Shown here: positions 9,101 to 15,851 of the stretch, piece by piece
Layout of the letters: each line of letters begins with the position of its first letter
How positions within the stretch are numbered: position 1 is the first letter of the stretch
Origin: an uncultured Lachnospiraceae bacterium
GTDB taxonomy: Bacteria; Bacillota; Clostridia; Lachnospirales; Lachnospiraceae
Assembly: GCA_902794825.1 (NCBI GenBank)
Contig: CADBIU010000031.1
Span: 1-40,779, forward strand
Direction: 5' to 3'
DNA: 40,779 nucleotides
Notes under the pieces: model-generated
Told to the model about the DNA's origin: nothing
Databases searched by the model: none
The model's input: only the letters and a program-made list of their open reading frames with translations
Program-made: the position numbers and the translations under genes

Positions 9101-10534
9101 GTCAAAAAAGTCCCCTTCACAGAGGAAATGCGCAAGAACTACACGATCCTGGCGCCCCAGATGTCGCCGATCCACTTTGATCTGCTTGAGCCCGCGGTCC
9201 GCTCCTGCGGCTACAACCTGGTTGTCCTCTCCAACGACAACCGCCGCGCTGTAGATTTCGGCCTCAAATATGTCAACAACGACGCCTGCTATCCCTCTCT
9301 CTTCGTAGTGGGACAGATCATGGAGGCTCTGCAGTCCGGCAAATACGACCTGAACCGCACTGCCGTCATCATGACGCAGACAGGCGGAGGCTGCCGCGCT
9401 TCCAACTATGTCGGCTTCATCCGCCGCGCCCTCAAAAAGGCCGGCATGGAACAGATCCCCGTCATCAGCGCCAATATGTCCGGACTCGAGGAGAACCCCG
9501 GTTTCAAGCTGGATCTCAAGCTGATCAGCCGCGCCGCTTACGCCATCGTGTTCGGCGACGTCATGATGCGCTGTGTCTACAGAATGCGCCCTTACGAACT
9601 CCGCGAAGGAAGCGTTGAGGCCTGCCATCAGAAATGGCTGAGGAGATGTTCCGACTTCCTGACAAAGACTTCCGGCCTTAACATCCCCAAGGTTCAGAAG
9701 ATGTCCATCGACATGATCCGTGACTTTGACGCCATCCCGATCCGCGAGGAGAGAAAGCCCCGTGTCGGCATCGTGGGCGAGATCCTGGTCAAATACGCGC
9801 CTGCCGCCAACAACTACCTGGTAGACCTTCTGGAGCAGGAAGGCGCAGAAGCCAACGTACCCGACCTGATGGGCTTTATGCTCTACTGCTTCTACAACCA
9901 GGTGTACAAGGCTGAGAACCTCGGTACGAGCAAGAAAACAGCCATGGCCTGCAACATTGGCATCAGGACCATCGAGGGCTTCCTCGGCCCCATCAACAGG
10001 GCATATAAAAAGAGCCGGCACTTCGACCCGCCCGCAAGCATTTACCAGCTGGTAAAATACGCGGAGCCCATCGTAAGCATCGGCAATGAGACCGGCGAAG
10101 GATGGTTCCTCACCGGCGAGATGATCGAGCTGATCCACAGCGGCGTTGAAAACATCGTCTGCATTCAGCCCTTTGGCTGTCTGCCCAACCACGTGGTAGG
10201 CAAGGGTGTCATCAAACACATCCGGAGCATCTACCCCATGGCGAACATTGCCGCCATCGACTACGATCCCGGCGCCAGCGAAGTCAACCAGCTCAACCGT
10301 ATTAAGCTCCTGCTCGCCACCGCGGGCAAAAACGCCGCCCGCAAGGCCGCTGCCGAAGATGATCCTTACTATGGCGCCGGCTCATGCTCGGGCTCCAGTT
10401 TAGAAACGGCTTCAGGATCGGGTTCGGGTTCAAAATCCGGCTCCGGAAAGAAGCGTTCCGGCAGCTCTGTCAAAACCAAAAAAGTACCTGGCAAAAAAGC
10501 ATCCAAAAATAAAAGACGTCTTTTCCCGTTTTAA
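6113..10534 (+). CDS. Giant acyl-CoA dehydratase activase / HgdB-like Fe-S protein
   Basis: A 1473-residue protein of the BadF/BadG/BcrA/BcrD-HgdC family. Two ASKHA ATPase domains are in tandem: GIDIGSTTVKIAI near residue 9 and GIDAGSTTTKLAL near 324, each with a later glycine-cysteine motif (NGICAGGTGSF; EACSSGCGSF) that should bind the bridging [4Fe-4S] cluster. CGKCNNNC is near 607. A DUF2229-type domain begins near 675 (ESACYPAK), and the last third resembles the HgdB dehydratase component (NNDACYPSLFV, GGGCRASNY, CIQPFGCLPNHV). Such proteins couple ATP hydrolysis to low-potential electron transfer; the substrate of this fused type is unknown. GTG start chosen because AGGAG sits 7 nt upstream. 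The last ~50 residues are a Ser/Gly/Lys-rich tail not expected for the fold. Confidence 0.92.
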   Translation: MIAKDYTLGIDIGSTTVKIAILDPDHKLLFADYRRHHADIRGTLFDLLTEAIEKLGDCTVHPVITGSGGLTLANYLEVPFVQEVVSVSTALEEIAPKTDVAIELGGEDAKIIYFENGNVEQRMNGICAGGTGSFIDQMASLLQTDASGLNEYAKDYTSLYTIAARCGVFAKSDIQPLINEGATKEDLAASIFQAVVNQTISGLACGKPIRGHVAFLGGPLHFLTELKESFIRTLKLDEEHTIEVENSHLFAAMGSAMNAKEETFLLLSEMKQKLSGEIKMQFEIGRMDPLFESQEEYDAFTKRHSKARVVRGDLASYHGNCYLGIDAGSTTTKLALVGEDGSLLYSFYSGNEGSPIRTSIRSIKEIQKLLPEDAHIVRSCSTGYGEALLKAAFLLDEGEVETIAHYYAAAFFNPDVDCILDIGGQDMKCIRIKNHAVDNVLLNEACSSGCGSFIETFAKSLDYSVQDFAKAALFAEHPIDLGTRCTVFMNSRVKQAQKEGAEVSDISAGLAYSVVKNALFKVIKVSDASQLGRNIVVQGGTFYNDAVLRSLELISDGQVIRPDIAGIMGAFGAALIARERYDGETPSTMLSFDEIVNLTFETSIRGCGKCNNNCRLTVNHFSGGREYISGNRCERGLGQEIKKNDIPNLYKYKLRRIFAYKPLPKEAAFRGTVGIPRVLNIYENYPFWATFFNKLGYRVVISPLSTHEVYEMGIESIPSESACYPAKIAHGHIMWLIKKGVDFIFYPSLFYERTEFDQADNHYNCPIVTSYPENIRNNVEEISRGEVDFRNPFMAFTNVGTVSTALKKEFSDIPEKEVEEAAYAAWTELTNCRRDIQKKGEEVLKYMEDHNVKGIVLAGRPYHVDPEINHGIPEMINSYGIAVLSEDSISHLQDPERPIVVLDQWMYHSRLYAAASYVRGRDDLDLIQLNSFGCGIDAVTTDQVDDILSGSDKIYTCLKIDEVNNLGSARIRVRSLIAAIRIRDAKKTRRRRHDTTVKKVPFTEEMRKNYTILAPQMSPIHFDLLEPAVRSCGYNLVVLSNDNRRAVDFGLKYVNNDACYPSLFVVGQIMEALQSGKYDLNRTAVIMTQTGGGCRASNYVGFIRRALKKAGMEQIPVISANMSGLEENPGFKLDLKLISRAAYAIVFGDVMMRCVYRMRPYELREGSVEACHQKWLRRCSDFLTKTSGLNIPKVQKMSIDMIRDFDAIPIREERKPRVGIVGEILVKYAPAANNYLVDLLEQEGAEANVPDLMGFMLYCFYNQVYKAENLGTSKKTAMACNIGIRTIEGFLGPINRAYKKSRHFDPPASIYQLVKYAEPIVSIGNETGEGWFLTGEMIELIHSGVENIVCIQPFGCLPNHVVGKGVIKHIRSIYPMANIAAIDYDPGASEVNQLNRIKLLLATAGKNAARKAAAEDDPYYGAGSCSGSSLETASGSGSGSKSGSGKKRSGSSVKTKKVPGKKASKNKRRLFPF

Positions 10535-10543
10535 CAGGTAATA

Positions 10544-10593
10544 AAAAGCCCGTAACGGATTTCAGCACCTGCTGCGATCCGTCACGGGTTTTT
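10544..10593. terminator. Bidirectional intrinsic terminator
   Basis: Stem CCCGT.ACGGAT / ATCCGT.ACGGG flanked by AAAAA and TTTTT. It serves the activase gene (plus) and the Sel1 gene (minus), which converge here. Confidence 0.85.
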
Positions 10594-10606
10594 ATTATGA
10601 CATTGT

Positions 10607-11563
10607 TCATTCACCGCCCAGCCTCTTAAGTGCCTCAGCCGCATTCTCATTGCCGCCTTCCGCGCCTTTGCGGTACCACTCCTCAGCCGGGTTTTTCACA
10701 CCGTATCCGTTCTCCAGACACCATCCGCTCATATAAGCGCCGTCGGCGTCGCCTGCATCCGCCGCCTTGCGGTACCAGTAATAGGCCAGTTCCGGATTCT
10801 CCTCTGTTCCGAATCCCCTCTGGTACATGAGTCCCAGGTTGTACATCCCGAATGTGTTGCCCGTATCGGCGAGTTTCTGAGTCCACTCAAACGCCTTGTA
10901 CTGATCAGGCTCTGTCCCAGTTCCCATCAGATAACACATTGCGAGATTATACATGCCCAGATCATAGCCTGCCTCGGCACTCCTTTTATAGTACTCAAAT
11001 GCCTTCGAGAGGTCCTGTTCGACTCCCTCTCCTTTCTCGTAGCAGACAGCTGTGTGGAACATTCCTATGGAATTTCCCGCCTCAGCCGCCTTCGTGTACC
11101 AGGCAAAAGATTGCTGATAATCTTGCTCCGTTCCTTCACCGCGGTCATAGCAGTTTGCCAGAGCCATCATGCAGTCCGTATTCCCCAGGTCCGCCCCTGT
11201 TTTGCTCCAGTAAAACTCCTGCTCAAAATCCTTCTCCGTGCCCCATCCGTTCTTGTAACAGTCTATGAGAAAAGGAATGGCCGCCGCGTTTCCCTCTTCC
11301 GCGGACGCCCTCAAAAAAGCGACGTCCTCCGGTTCGATCACATCTTTTTGGCTGATCGAGACGATCGCGGCGCCGTAGATGTCATAGTTGAGTTCCCGGT
11401 TCTTTCGGGAAATTACCGCATTTCTCCATAACAGCGCCCCGCCGGTCGAGGCGATCACAGCCGTCACTGCCGCTGTGATCAGCGCAGTGCGGATCCCCGC
11501 CCACAATGAAAGGAATGATATTTGATACTCTTCCCAGCGAGACAAAATATTTAACTTCCTCAT
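10607..11563 (-). CDS. TM and Sel1-repeat half of a broken TIR-Sel1 protein
   Basis: From about residue 24 this frame reads a membrane helix (ALITAAVTAVIASTGGALLW), a linker (NAVISRKNREL, QKDVIEPEDVAFLRASAEEG) and at least six Sel1 repeats of about 36 residues (GNTDCMMALANCYDRGEGTE, GYDLGMYNLAMCYLMGTGTE and others). Sel1 repeats are TPR-like alpha solenoids used in protein contacts. The first ~23 residues of this open frame are the TIR gene read out of frame, so the ATG at 11563 is probably not an authentic start. In related proteins the same TM-Sel1 part follows a TIR domain in one chain. An out-of-frame deletion near 11475-11490 seems to have removed the connecting ~80-90 residues. Its ribosome site is poor. 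Confidence 0.75.
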   Translation of the reverse strand: MRKLNILSRWEEYQISFLSLWAGIRTALITAAVTAVIASTGGALLWRNAVISRKNRELNYDIYGAAIVSISQKDVIEPEDVAFLRASAEEGNAAAIPFLIDCYKNGWGTEKDFEQEFYWSKTGADLGNTDCMMALANCYDRGEGTEQDYQQSFAWYTKAAEAGNSIGMFHTAVCYEKGEGVEQDLSKAFEYYKRSAEAGYDLGMYNLAMCYLMGTGTEPDQYKAFEWTQKLADTGNTFGMYNLGLMYQRGFGTEENPELAYYWYRKAADAGDADGAYMSGWCLENGYGVKNPAEEWYRKGAEGGNENAAEALKRLGGE

Positions 11564-11828
11564 TTACCCAGGAGGAGGCGGCGCTCGCCGGGGAGCAGAG
11601 CACGATCAGATACCGGGAAGTATCCAGATTCTGCCTCAGAGAGTCCTGCAGTTCCGTCCCTGCCAGGTCAGTCTGATCCCTGAATACGCGCAGCCCCTGG
11701 CCTTTGGGCCTCTCTCCCCTCATATCCTTCGGGATCCGGAAAGTCTCTATCTTTTTCTGGAGCCACGTTCCCCAGCTGAGATCGCGGTGACTGTAACTTA
11801 TGAACGCATCAAAAGTGTATTCTTCCAT
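11382..11828 (-). CDS. TIR-domain half of a broken TIR-Sel1 protein
   Basis: It starts MEEYTFDAFISYSHRDLSW and contains the TIR box 1 motif DAFISYSHRD, the loop FRDQTDLAGTELQDSLRQ, and SRYLIVLCSPASAASSWVNE with its W-x-x-x-E pattern, where TIR NADases keep the catalytic glutamate. After IIPFIVGGDPH the frame leaves the TIR pattern and ends in unrelated residues. The ATG at 11828 is chosen because GAGG lies 7 nt upstream and the domain starts there; an in-frame ATG at 11891 also exists. TIR proteins signal or cleave NAD+, sometimes in phage defence, but this copy is cut off before the end of the domain and from its Sel1 half. Probably a pseudogene or sequencing/assembly lesion. Confidence 0.75.
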   Translation of the reverse strand: MEEYTFDAFISYSHRDLSWGTWLQKKIETFRIPKDMRGERPKGQGLRVFRDQTDLAGTELQDSLRQNLDTSRYLIVLCSPASAASSWVNEEVKYFVSLGRVSNIIPFIVGGDPHCADHSGSDGCDRLDRRGAVMEKCGNFPKEPGTQL

Positions 11829-11920
11829 TGGGAGCCTCATTTCAGGAAACTGATCCATTGCGCACATCTGCATCTGATTCGAGAGTATCATGACGGCGCG
11901 GGCAATACAAGAAAACGCAA

Positions 11921-11965
11921 TAAGAAAGGGTACTGATCTTCTTTACGACCGGTACCCTTTCTTAA
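11921..11965 (-). terminator. Long perfect hairpin upstream of the TIR gene
   Basis: Stem AAGAAAGGGTAC / GTACCCTTTCTT (12 bp, no mismatch, 17-nt loop). On the minus strand it is followed by ATTGCGTTTTC, so there is no immediate T-run. It could end the transcript from the promoter at 12550-12578, or protect its 3' end. Confidence 0.5.
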
Positions 11966-12549
11966 TGTGCTTTGTCCAATGGCTTATTCCTCCTTAGCAC
12001 TTTCTGTATGATCCTCTTCTTTCCACCTTTTCTCTTTTTGTACTGATTGTACTGCGATGTTCATGGCTGAATATTCTGCAATCTGAGTGTCGACCCTCTA
12101 TGGAAGCTTTCTGTTATCATATTTGATAATACTGAAAATGTTTCCTTTAAGAACTTACCCTTTAATAATTGAATCTGATCTACTATTTGATCGGTGCGAT
12201 GATCTGAAATATGGGATATGATCCGGATACTTCTCATCCTGTACCTTTCCGGTTTCCGATCAGTTCTAAATATCGGGTTTTCATCTCTTGGGATTCATTT
12301 GTTCACTTGTCTGTCTTTCTGTGATTCCGGTTGACATCGGTTTCATTGATCGATCAGGCAGCTATCAGATTTATTTCCTATGATAAAAGAAATATTCTGC
12401 TCTAATGAAATTCACCGCGATCTTCGTGTACTTAATTCGGATGTTTGTAGTTTACTGGGCTGGTTACTAAAGTTACCTTTAATATTCGGCTCTCCAGTGG
12501 AGTTATCTGTCCTTTCCTTTCTGTTTGCTTTGTTTTTCTTTGTGAGATT
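11966..12549 (-). other. AT-rich stretch without a clear gene, downstream of a strong promoter
   Basis: About 580 bp that follow a consensus minus-strand promoter and end at the 11921-11965 hairpin. I see no gene of normal length on either strand. The minus strand holds short open frames: one of 58 codons (12061-12237), and one of 26 codons (11984-12064) overlapping it by ATGA. The sequence could be a small untranslated RNA, a leader, or a decayed gene. Confidence 0.4.
12061..12237 (-). CDS. Possible small protein (58 aa), unrecognised
   Basis: It begins MRSIRIISHISDHRTDQIVD and goes on QIQLLKGKFLKETFSVLSN. An AAAGG ribosome site lies 6 nt before the ATG, and a strong promoter lies about 310 bp upstream. 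The stop overlaps the start of a 26-codon frame (ATGA). No family recognised. In an A-rich strand such short frames and ATGA overlaps arise by chance, so this is only a candidate. Confidence 0.2.
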   Translation of the reverse strand: MRSIRIISHISDHRTDQIVDQIQLLKGKFLKETFSVLSNMITESFHRGSTLRLQNIQP

Positions 12550-12578
12550 ATTGTACTAAACGTAGTGCAATTTGTCAA
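12550..12578 (-). promoter_or_regulatory. Consensus SigA promoter with no assigned gene
   Basis: TTGACA (12573-12578), 17-bp spacer, TACAAT (12550-12555) on the minus strand, with an AT-rich upstream segment (12585-12640) that could act as an UP element. It faces the gene-poor stretch towards the TIR gene. Confidence 0.75.
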
Positions 12579-12662
12579 CAACTTACTTATTTATTTTTAA
12601 ATTATCTGATTTTTCTGATTAATTTATCAAATTGTAGTGCTATAGTGAATGGCTGACAGTGC

Positions 12663-12887
12663 GGGGCACATGGCATATTGAATTCGTGTGGTTTCACTAT
12701 GATCTTCTGCTGCGCTGCGGAGAGAACCGGCACCGAAACTTGACGGCCGCTCTTTATGACCGGCCGTCTTCGGACAACGGGCCTCTCGGTCGGCAGGAGC
12801 TGCCTCCCTCGTTCTCTTCTTCGCTTGCAGAAGATCAAGTGAAAGCCAACACTCATTCAAAATGTTTGCATCAGGACCATGTGCCCC
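12663..12887 (-). repeat. Palindromic structured repeat, copy A
   Basis: Member of a three-copy family in this window. Nested complementary arms: GGGGCACATGG/CCATGTGCCCC (12663-12673 with 12877-12887, exact), TTTCACT/AGTGAAA, and GATCTTCTGC/GCAGAAGATC (12701-12710 with 12827-12836, exact). An apical hairpin (12742-12768) has stem GACGGCCG/CGGCCGTC and loop GTCATAAAGAG read on the minus strand. A second small hairpin is GGCAG-CTC-CTGCC. Orientation is assigned by the shared core. Open frames over it are by-products of the palindrome. Confidence 0.8.
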
Positions 12888-13106
12888 TCCCTTTCAGATA
12901 TCGACTGCTTGCAGCCCGGAGGCTGACTCTCCAAGTGGTCCATCTACCGGGGAGCATTTTCAAATCCGATGGGTGCCGGAAAACTTGTTTCGTGGGTGTA
13001 CCCCATCCTCGGACATGCTTTGCTAAATTCCGATGGAGTCCAACAAGCTTCTTCCTATTACCAGACCATTCCCATAGGATCTTCAATGTCTATCGGCATC
13101 CGATAA
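12888..13106. other. Spacer between repeat copies A and B, no gene seen
   Basis: About 220 bp of mixed composition between the two inverted repeat copies. It has a weak internal direct repeat (AAATCCGATGGGTG and AAATTCCGATGGAG) but no frame I trust and no good promoter. Both copies face away from it, so if they are transcribed their promoters should lie here. Confidence 0.4.
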
Positions 13107-13122
13107 CCTGAGCGCCGGAGAG

Positions 13123-13345
13123 ATATACCCTTTAACAAGCCCTTTCCTTGAGTGCCGGATGAACCAAATCGATTCTCTGCGCAGGAGGGAATGAGGGAGG
13201 CAGCTCCTGCCGACCGAAAGCCAGCATGTTTGAGCAGCCCGGTCATAAAGACCGGGCTGCGAGTTTCTGATGTGCGGTTCCCTCCTGCGCGGGGAATCGA
13301 TTTATGTGAATCCAACGGAAAGGAACGGGCTTTTAAAGGGTATAT
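13123..13345 (+). repeat. Palindromic structured repeat, copy B
   Basis: Same family, opposite orientation to copy A. Arms: ATATACCCTTTAA/TTAAAGGGTATAT (13123-13135 with 13333-13345), AAATCGATTC/GAATCGATTT (13166-13175 with 13294-13303, exact), GCGCAGGAGGGAA/TTCCCTCCTGCGC. The apical hairpin (13234-13260) has stem GCAGCCCG/CGGGCTGC with loop GTCATAAAGAC. Weaker complementarity continues outward to about 13107 and 13361. The core at 13193-13214 is identical over 22 bp to the inverted core of copy A (12789-12810). Confidence 0.8.
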
Positions 13346-13412
13346 GTCTCCGTAGCGTAGGTTTACGTATCACGCTTTCCCGCATCACCACGACTTATTG
13401 AGTGTTTCTCAC

Positions 13413-13444
13413 AAAAAAGGGGCATGCAAACCGCATGCCCCTTC
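13413..13444 (-). terminator. Intrinsic terminator of glyA
   Basis: Stem GGGGCATGC/GCATGCCCC (13419-13441), followed on the minus strand by TTTTTT (13413-13418), 29 bp past the glyA stop. Confidence 0.92.
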
Positions 13445-13472
13445 ACAGGTTTTCCTATATTCGATTTCTCGC

Positions 13473-14711
13473 TCACACCAGCGGATACTTATCCGTGATA
13501 GTCTTGATGATCGCCTGCGCCTCTTCGATGCCGGCTTCCTGCTTCTTGATGACGATGGAGATCGCCTCAGCTACGCGGTCGAAATCCTCAGTGTTAAGGC
13601 CTCTTGTGGTTGCCGCGGGGGATCCGAGACGGATGCCGCTGGTCACGAAAGGAGATCTCTGCTCATTGGGGATCGTGTTCTTGTTGGCCGTGATGTGCGC
13701 CTCATCCAGAAGCTTCTCAACCTGCTTGCCGGTAAGACCCGTGCGGGTCAGGTCGACGAGCATGAGGTGGTTGTCTGTGCCGCCGGAGACGATGTCGATG
13801 CCTCTGGCCTGCAGTCCCTTGCAAAGTGCCTGCGCGTTGTCGAGAACGTTCTGTGCGTAGACCTTGAAGGAAGGATCAAGAGCTTCCTTGAAGCAGACAG
13901 CCTTGGCCGCGATCACGTGCTCGAGGGGGCCGCCCTGGATGCCGGGGAATACAGCTTTGTTGAAGTTATACTTCTTGGCCGCTTCCTCGTTGGCGAGGAT
14001 CATGCCGCCTCTGGGACCTCTGAGGGTCTTGTGGGTCGTGGTTGTCACAACATCTGCATAGGGGAAGGGACTCGGATGAAGTCCTGCCGCTACAAGGCCC
14101 GCGATATGAGCGATATCAGCCATGAGGACTGCGCCGCAAGCGTCGGCAGCTTCCCTGAACTTCTTAAAGTCGATCGTTCTTCCGTAAGCGGAAGCGCCTG
14201 CGATGATCAGCTTCGGCTTTGCCTCTATCGCGATCCTCTTGAGCTCGTCATAGTCGATGAAGCCGTTCTCATCCACGCCGTAAGGAACGATATTGAAGTA
14301 AGTGCCGGAGATGTTGGCAGCGCTGCCGTGTGTGAGATGGCCGCCCTGATTGAGGTTCATGCCCATCAGAGTATCGCCGGGCTTTAAGATGGCAAATTCT
14401 ACAGCAAGGTTTGCCTGGGCGCCGGAATGAGGCTGCACGTTTGCGTAATCACAGCCGAACAGCTTCTTGGCTCTCTCAATAGCAATGGTCTCTATTTCAT
14501 CGATCACATAGCATCCGCCGTAATATCTTTTGCCGGAGTATCCTTCTGCGTATTTATTGGTAAGAGGACTTCCCATCGCGGCCATCACAGCCTTGCTGGT
14601 CCAGTTCTCAGAGGCGATCAGCTCGATATGGTCATTCTGTCTCTTGATTTCTTTTTCAATGGCAGCCGCGATCTCCGGGTCTGTCATTCTTACTTCCTCG
14701 ATCGAATACAT
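13473..14711 (-). CDS. glyA: Serine hydroxymethyltransferase
   Basis: A 412-residue cytoplasmic PLP enzyme that interconverts serine and glycine with tetrahydrofolate, the main source of one-carbon units. Visible signatures are [20 protein letters not shown] at the N-terminus, [16 protein letters not shown], the active-site lysine motif [16 protein letters not shown], and the C-terminal [21 protein letters not shown]. Length matches the family. The ATG at 14711 follows AGGAGGAG. It is monocistronic, with its own promoter at 14778-14806 and a terminator after the stop. Confidence 0.98.
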   Translation of the reverse strand: MYSIEEVRMTDPEIAAAIEKEIKRQNDHIELIASENWTSKAVMAAMGSPLTNKYAEGYSGKRYYGGCYVIDEIETIAIERAKKLFGCDYANVQPHSGAQANLAVEFAILKPGDTLMGMNLNQGGHLTHGSAANISGTYFNIVPYGVDENGFIDYDELKRIAIEAKPKLIIAGASAYGRTIDFKKFREAADACGAVLMADIAHIAGLVAAGLHPSPFPYADVVTTTTHKTLRGPRGGMILANEEAAKKYNFNKAVFPGIQGGPLEHVIAAKAVCFKEALDPSFKVYAQNVLDNAQALCKGLQARGIDIVSGGTDNHLMLVDLTRTGLTGKQVEKLLDEAHITANKNTIPNEQRSPFVTSGIRLGSPAATTRGLNTEDFDRVAEAISIVIKKQEAGIEEAQAIIKTITDKYPLV

Positions 14712-14777
14712 TTAACTCCTCCTGTGTGAGTGTTTTTCCAGACGGACATTTGTCTTTTTTTAAAGTCGCCAAAATGT

Positions 14778-14806
14778 AGTATAGCAAGGTCCCACGGGCA
14801 CTGCAA
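14778..14806 (-). promoter_or_regulatory. Promoter of glyA
   Basis: TTGCAG (14801-14806), 17-bp spacer, TATACT (14778-14783) on the minus strand, giving a leader of about 60 nt. Confidence 0.75.
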
Positions 14807-14956
14807 GAGAATCTTCCACTAAAACAAAAGCGCAGGATCAGCCTCGCATTGTTCAAAATACATCCTAAAGCCTTGTTTTTCCTAAACATACATACGATTC
14901 CCCGATGATTTCCCTGCTTTTTAGCGTAATACTGTGCCTTTATTTTTGTACACCTC

Positions 14957-14985
14957 TTGATTTTTCTATTTTTTGGTTGTAGTAT
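14957..14985 (+). promoter_or_regulatory. Promoter of the PAP2-like gene
   Basis: TTGATT (14957-14962), 17-bp spacer, TAGTAT (14980-14985). The rest of the glyA/PAP2 intergenic region (14807-14956) shows nothing else recognisable. Confidence 0.6.
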
Positions 14986-15047
14986 GTCTGTCGATAAACC
15001 TGAAAATGAAATTGAGTATTTTGAAAACCATAAGAGGTGATTTTGCA

Positions 15048-15785
15048 ATGAAAGAACTTATTTGGGATTCGGGATACGGATTTGGTCCGCTCGCCGGCAA
15101 GTCAATGCCGGAGATCGTTCGCTATAAAGCGAAACTTGCAGCTCCGATGGCGGCGTACGGGGTGTTCTACCTTGTGACGTTTGCCCTGATCGAGAACTGG
15201 AACCGGCTTCACTACACGGTGATCCACACAGCAGTAGACGACATGATCCCCTTCTGCGAGGTATTCATAATCCCGTATCTGATGTGGTTTGTATATGCCT
15301 TCGGTTTTGCATTCTACATGTTCCTGCAGGATGAAAAGAGTTATCACGAGGTCGCAGCATTCCTTGTGATCGGAATGACCGTCTTTCTGGCCGTCTCCGT
15401 CTTCTTCCCGAATATTTTGCTGCTCAGGCCGGAAACAATGCCGCGAAACAATATTTTCACGTACATGGTCGAGCGGTTATACGCAGTTGATACCCCCACT
15501 AATGTAACTCCGAGCATTCACGTCTACAATTCTCTGGCCGTGATGATCGCTGTGTGGAGGACAGACGCGAAGCTGGTGCGCTCTAAGATGAGCAAGATCC
15601 TCATGACAGTCCTCGGCTTTCTCATCATTCTGTCAACGATGTTCCTCAAGCAGCACTCGTTCTCAGATGTGATCATCGCCACAGGGCTTGCGCTTTTCTC
15701 CTATATCCTCGTATACAGACTCGGATTTGTATTCGTAGGCAAGGAACGGCGCAGAGTTATCTATGAATCCGTATTCGAACACTAA
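15048..15785 (+). CDS. PAP2-superfamily membrane phosphatase-like protein
   Basis: A 245-residue protein with about six membrane helices. The second half carries the PAP2 pattern: TPTNVTPSIHVYNSLAV fits the SxH motif and KQHSFSDVIIATGLALF fits the last (HxxxD) motif, with lysine-arginine elements before. These enzymes remove phosphate from lipid substrates (undecaprenyl pyrophosphate, phosphatidic acid) or act as inositol-phosphoceramide-synthase-like transferases; the substrate cannot be told here. The start at 15048 is chosen because GAGGTG lies 9 nt upstream and the upstream in-frame codons look non-coding. Single gene with its own promoter and terminator. Confidence 0.8.
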   Translation: MKELIWDSGYGFGPLAGKSMPEIVRYKAKLAAPMAAYGVFYLVTFALIENWNRLHYTVIHTAVDDMIPFCEVFIIPYLMWFVYAFGFAFYMFLQDEKSYHEVAAFLVIGMTVFLAVSVFFPNILLLRPETMPRNNIFTYMVERLYAVDTPTNVTPSIHVYNSLAVMIAVWRTDAKLVRSKMSKILMTVLGFLIILSTMFLKQHSFSDVIIATGLALFSYILVYRLGFVFVGKERRRVIYESVFEH

Positions 15786-15805
15786 ATTGTAAACTGAACA
15801 ACTTT

Positions 15806-15842
15806 AATAAAAAAGAGCAGGCACAGCGCCTGCTCTTTTTTG
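15806..15842. terminator. Bidirectional intrinsic terminator
   Basis: Stem AGAGCAGGC/GCCTGCTCT with A-run before and TTTTTT after (15814-15842). It serves the PAP2-like gene (plus) and the LCP gene (minus). Confidence 0.9.
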
Positions 15843-15851
15843 ATTCTTTTT

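Noticed and set aside
7142-10219. Two long minus-strand frames (564 and 460 codons) opposite the giant activase gene
   Set aside because: Mirror frames of a codon-biased gene; no ribosome sites, no domain signatures, and their translations are typical antisense Val/Asp/His-rich text.
11984-12346. A chain of tiny minus-strand frames joined by ATGA overlaps, read as a coupled micro-operon
   Set aside because: Several ATGA tetramers are expected by chance in an A-rich strand, and only one frame (58 codons) has a reasonable ribosome site.
12602-13355. Short frames over the structured repeats (for example MNECWLSLDLLQAKKR on minus and MPDEPNRFSAQEGMR on plus)
   Set aside because: They share similar residues between copies (REAAPADR-like), but changes follow base pairing rather than codon positions and no ribosome sites are present; they are by-products of the palindromes.
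13398-14387. A 329-codon plus-strand frame opposite glyA
   Set aside because: Antisense shadow of a clearly identified glyA; it starts in the glyA terminator.
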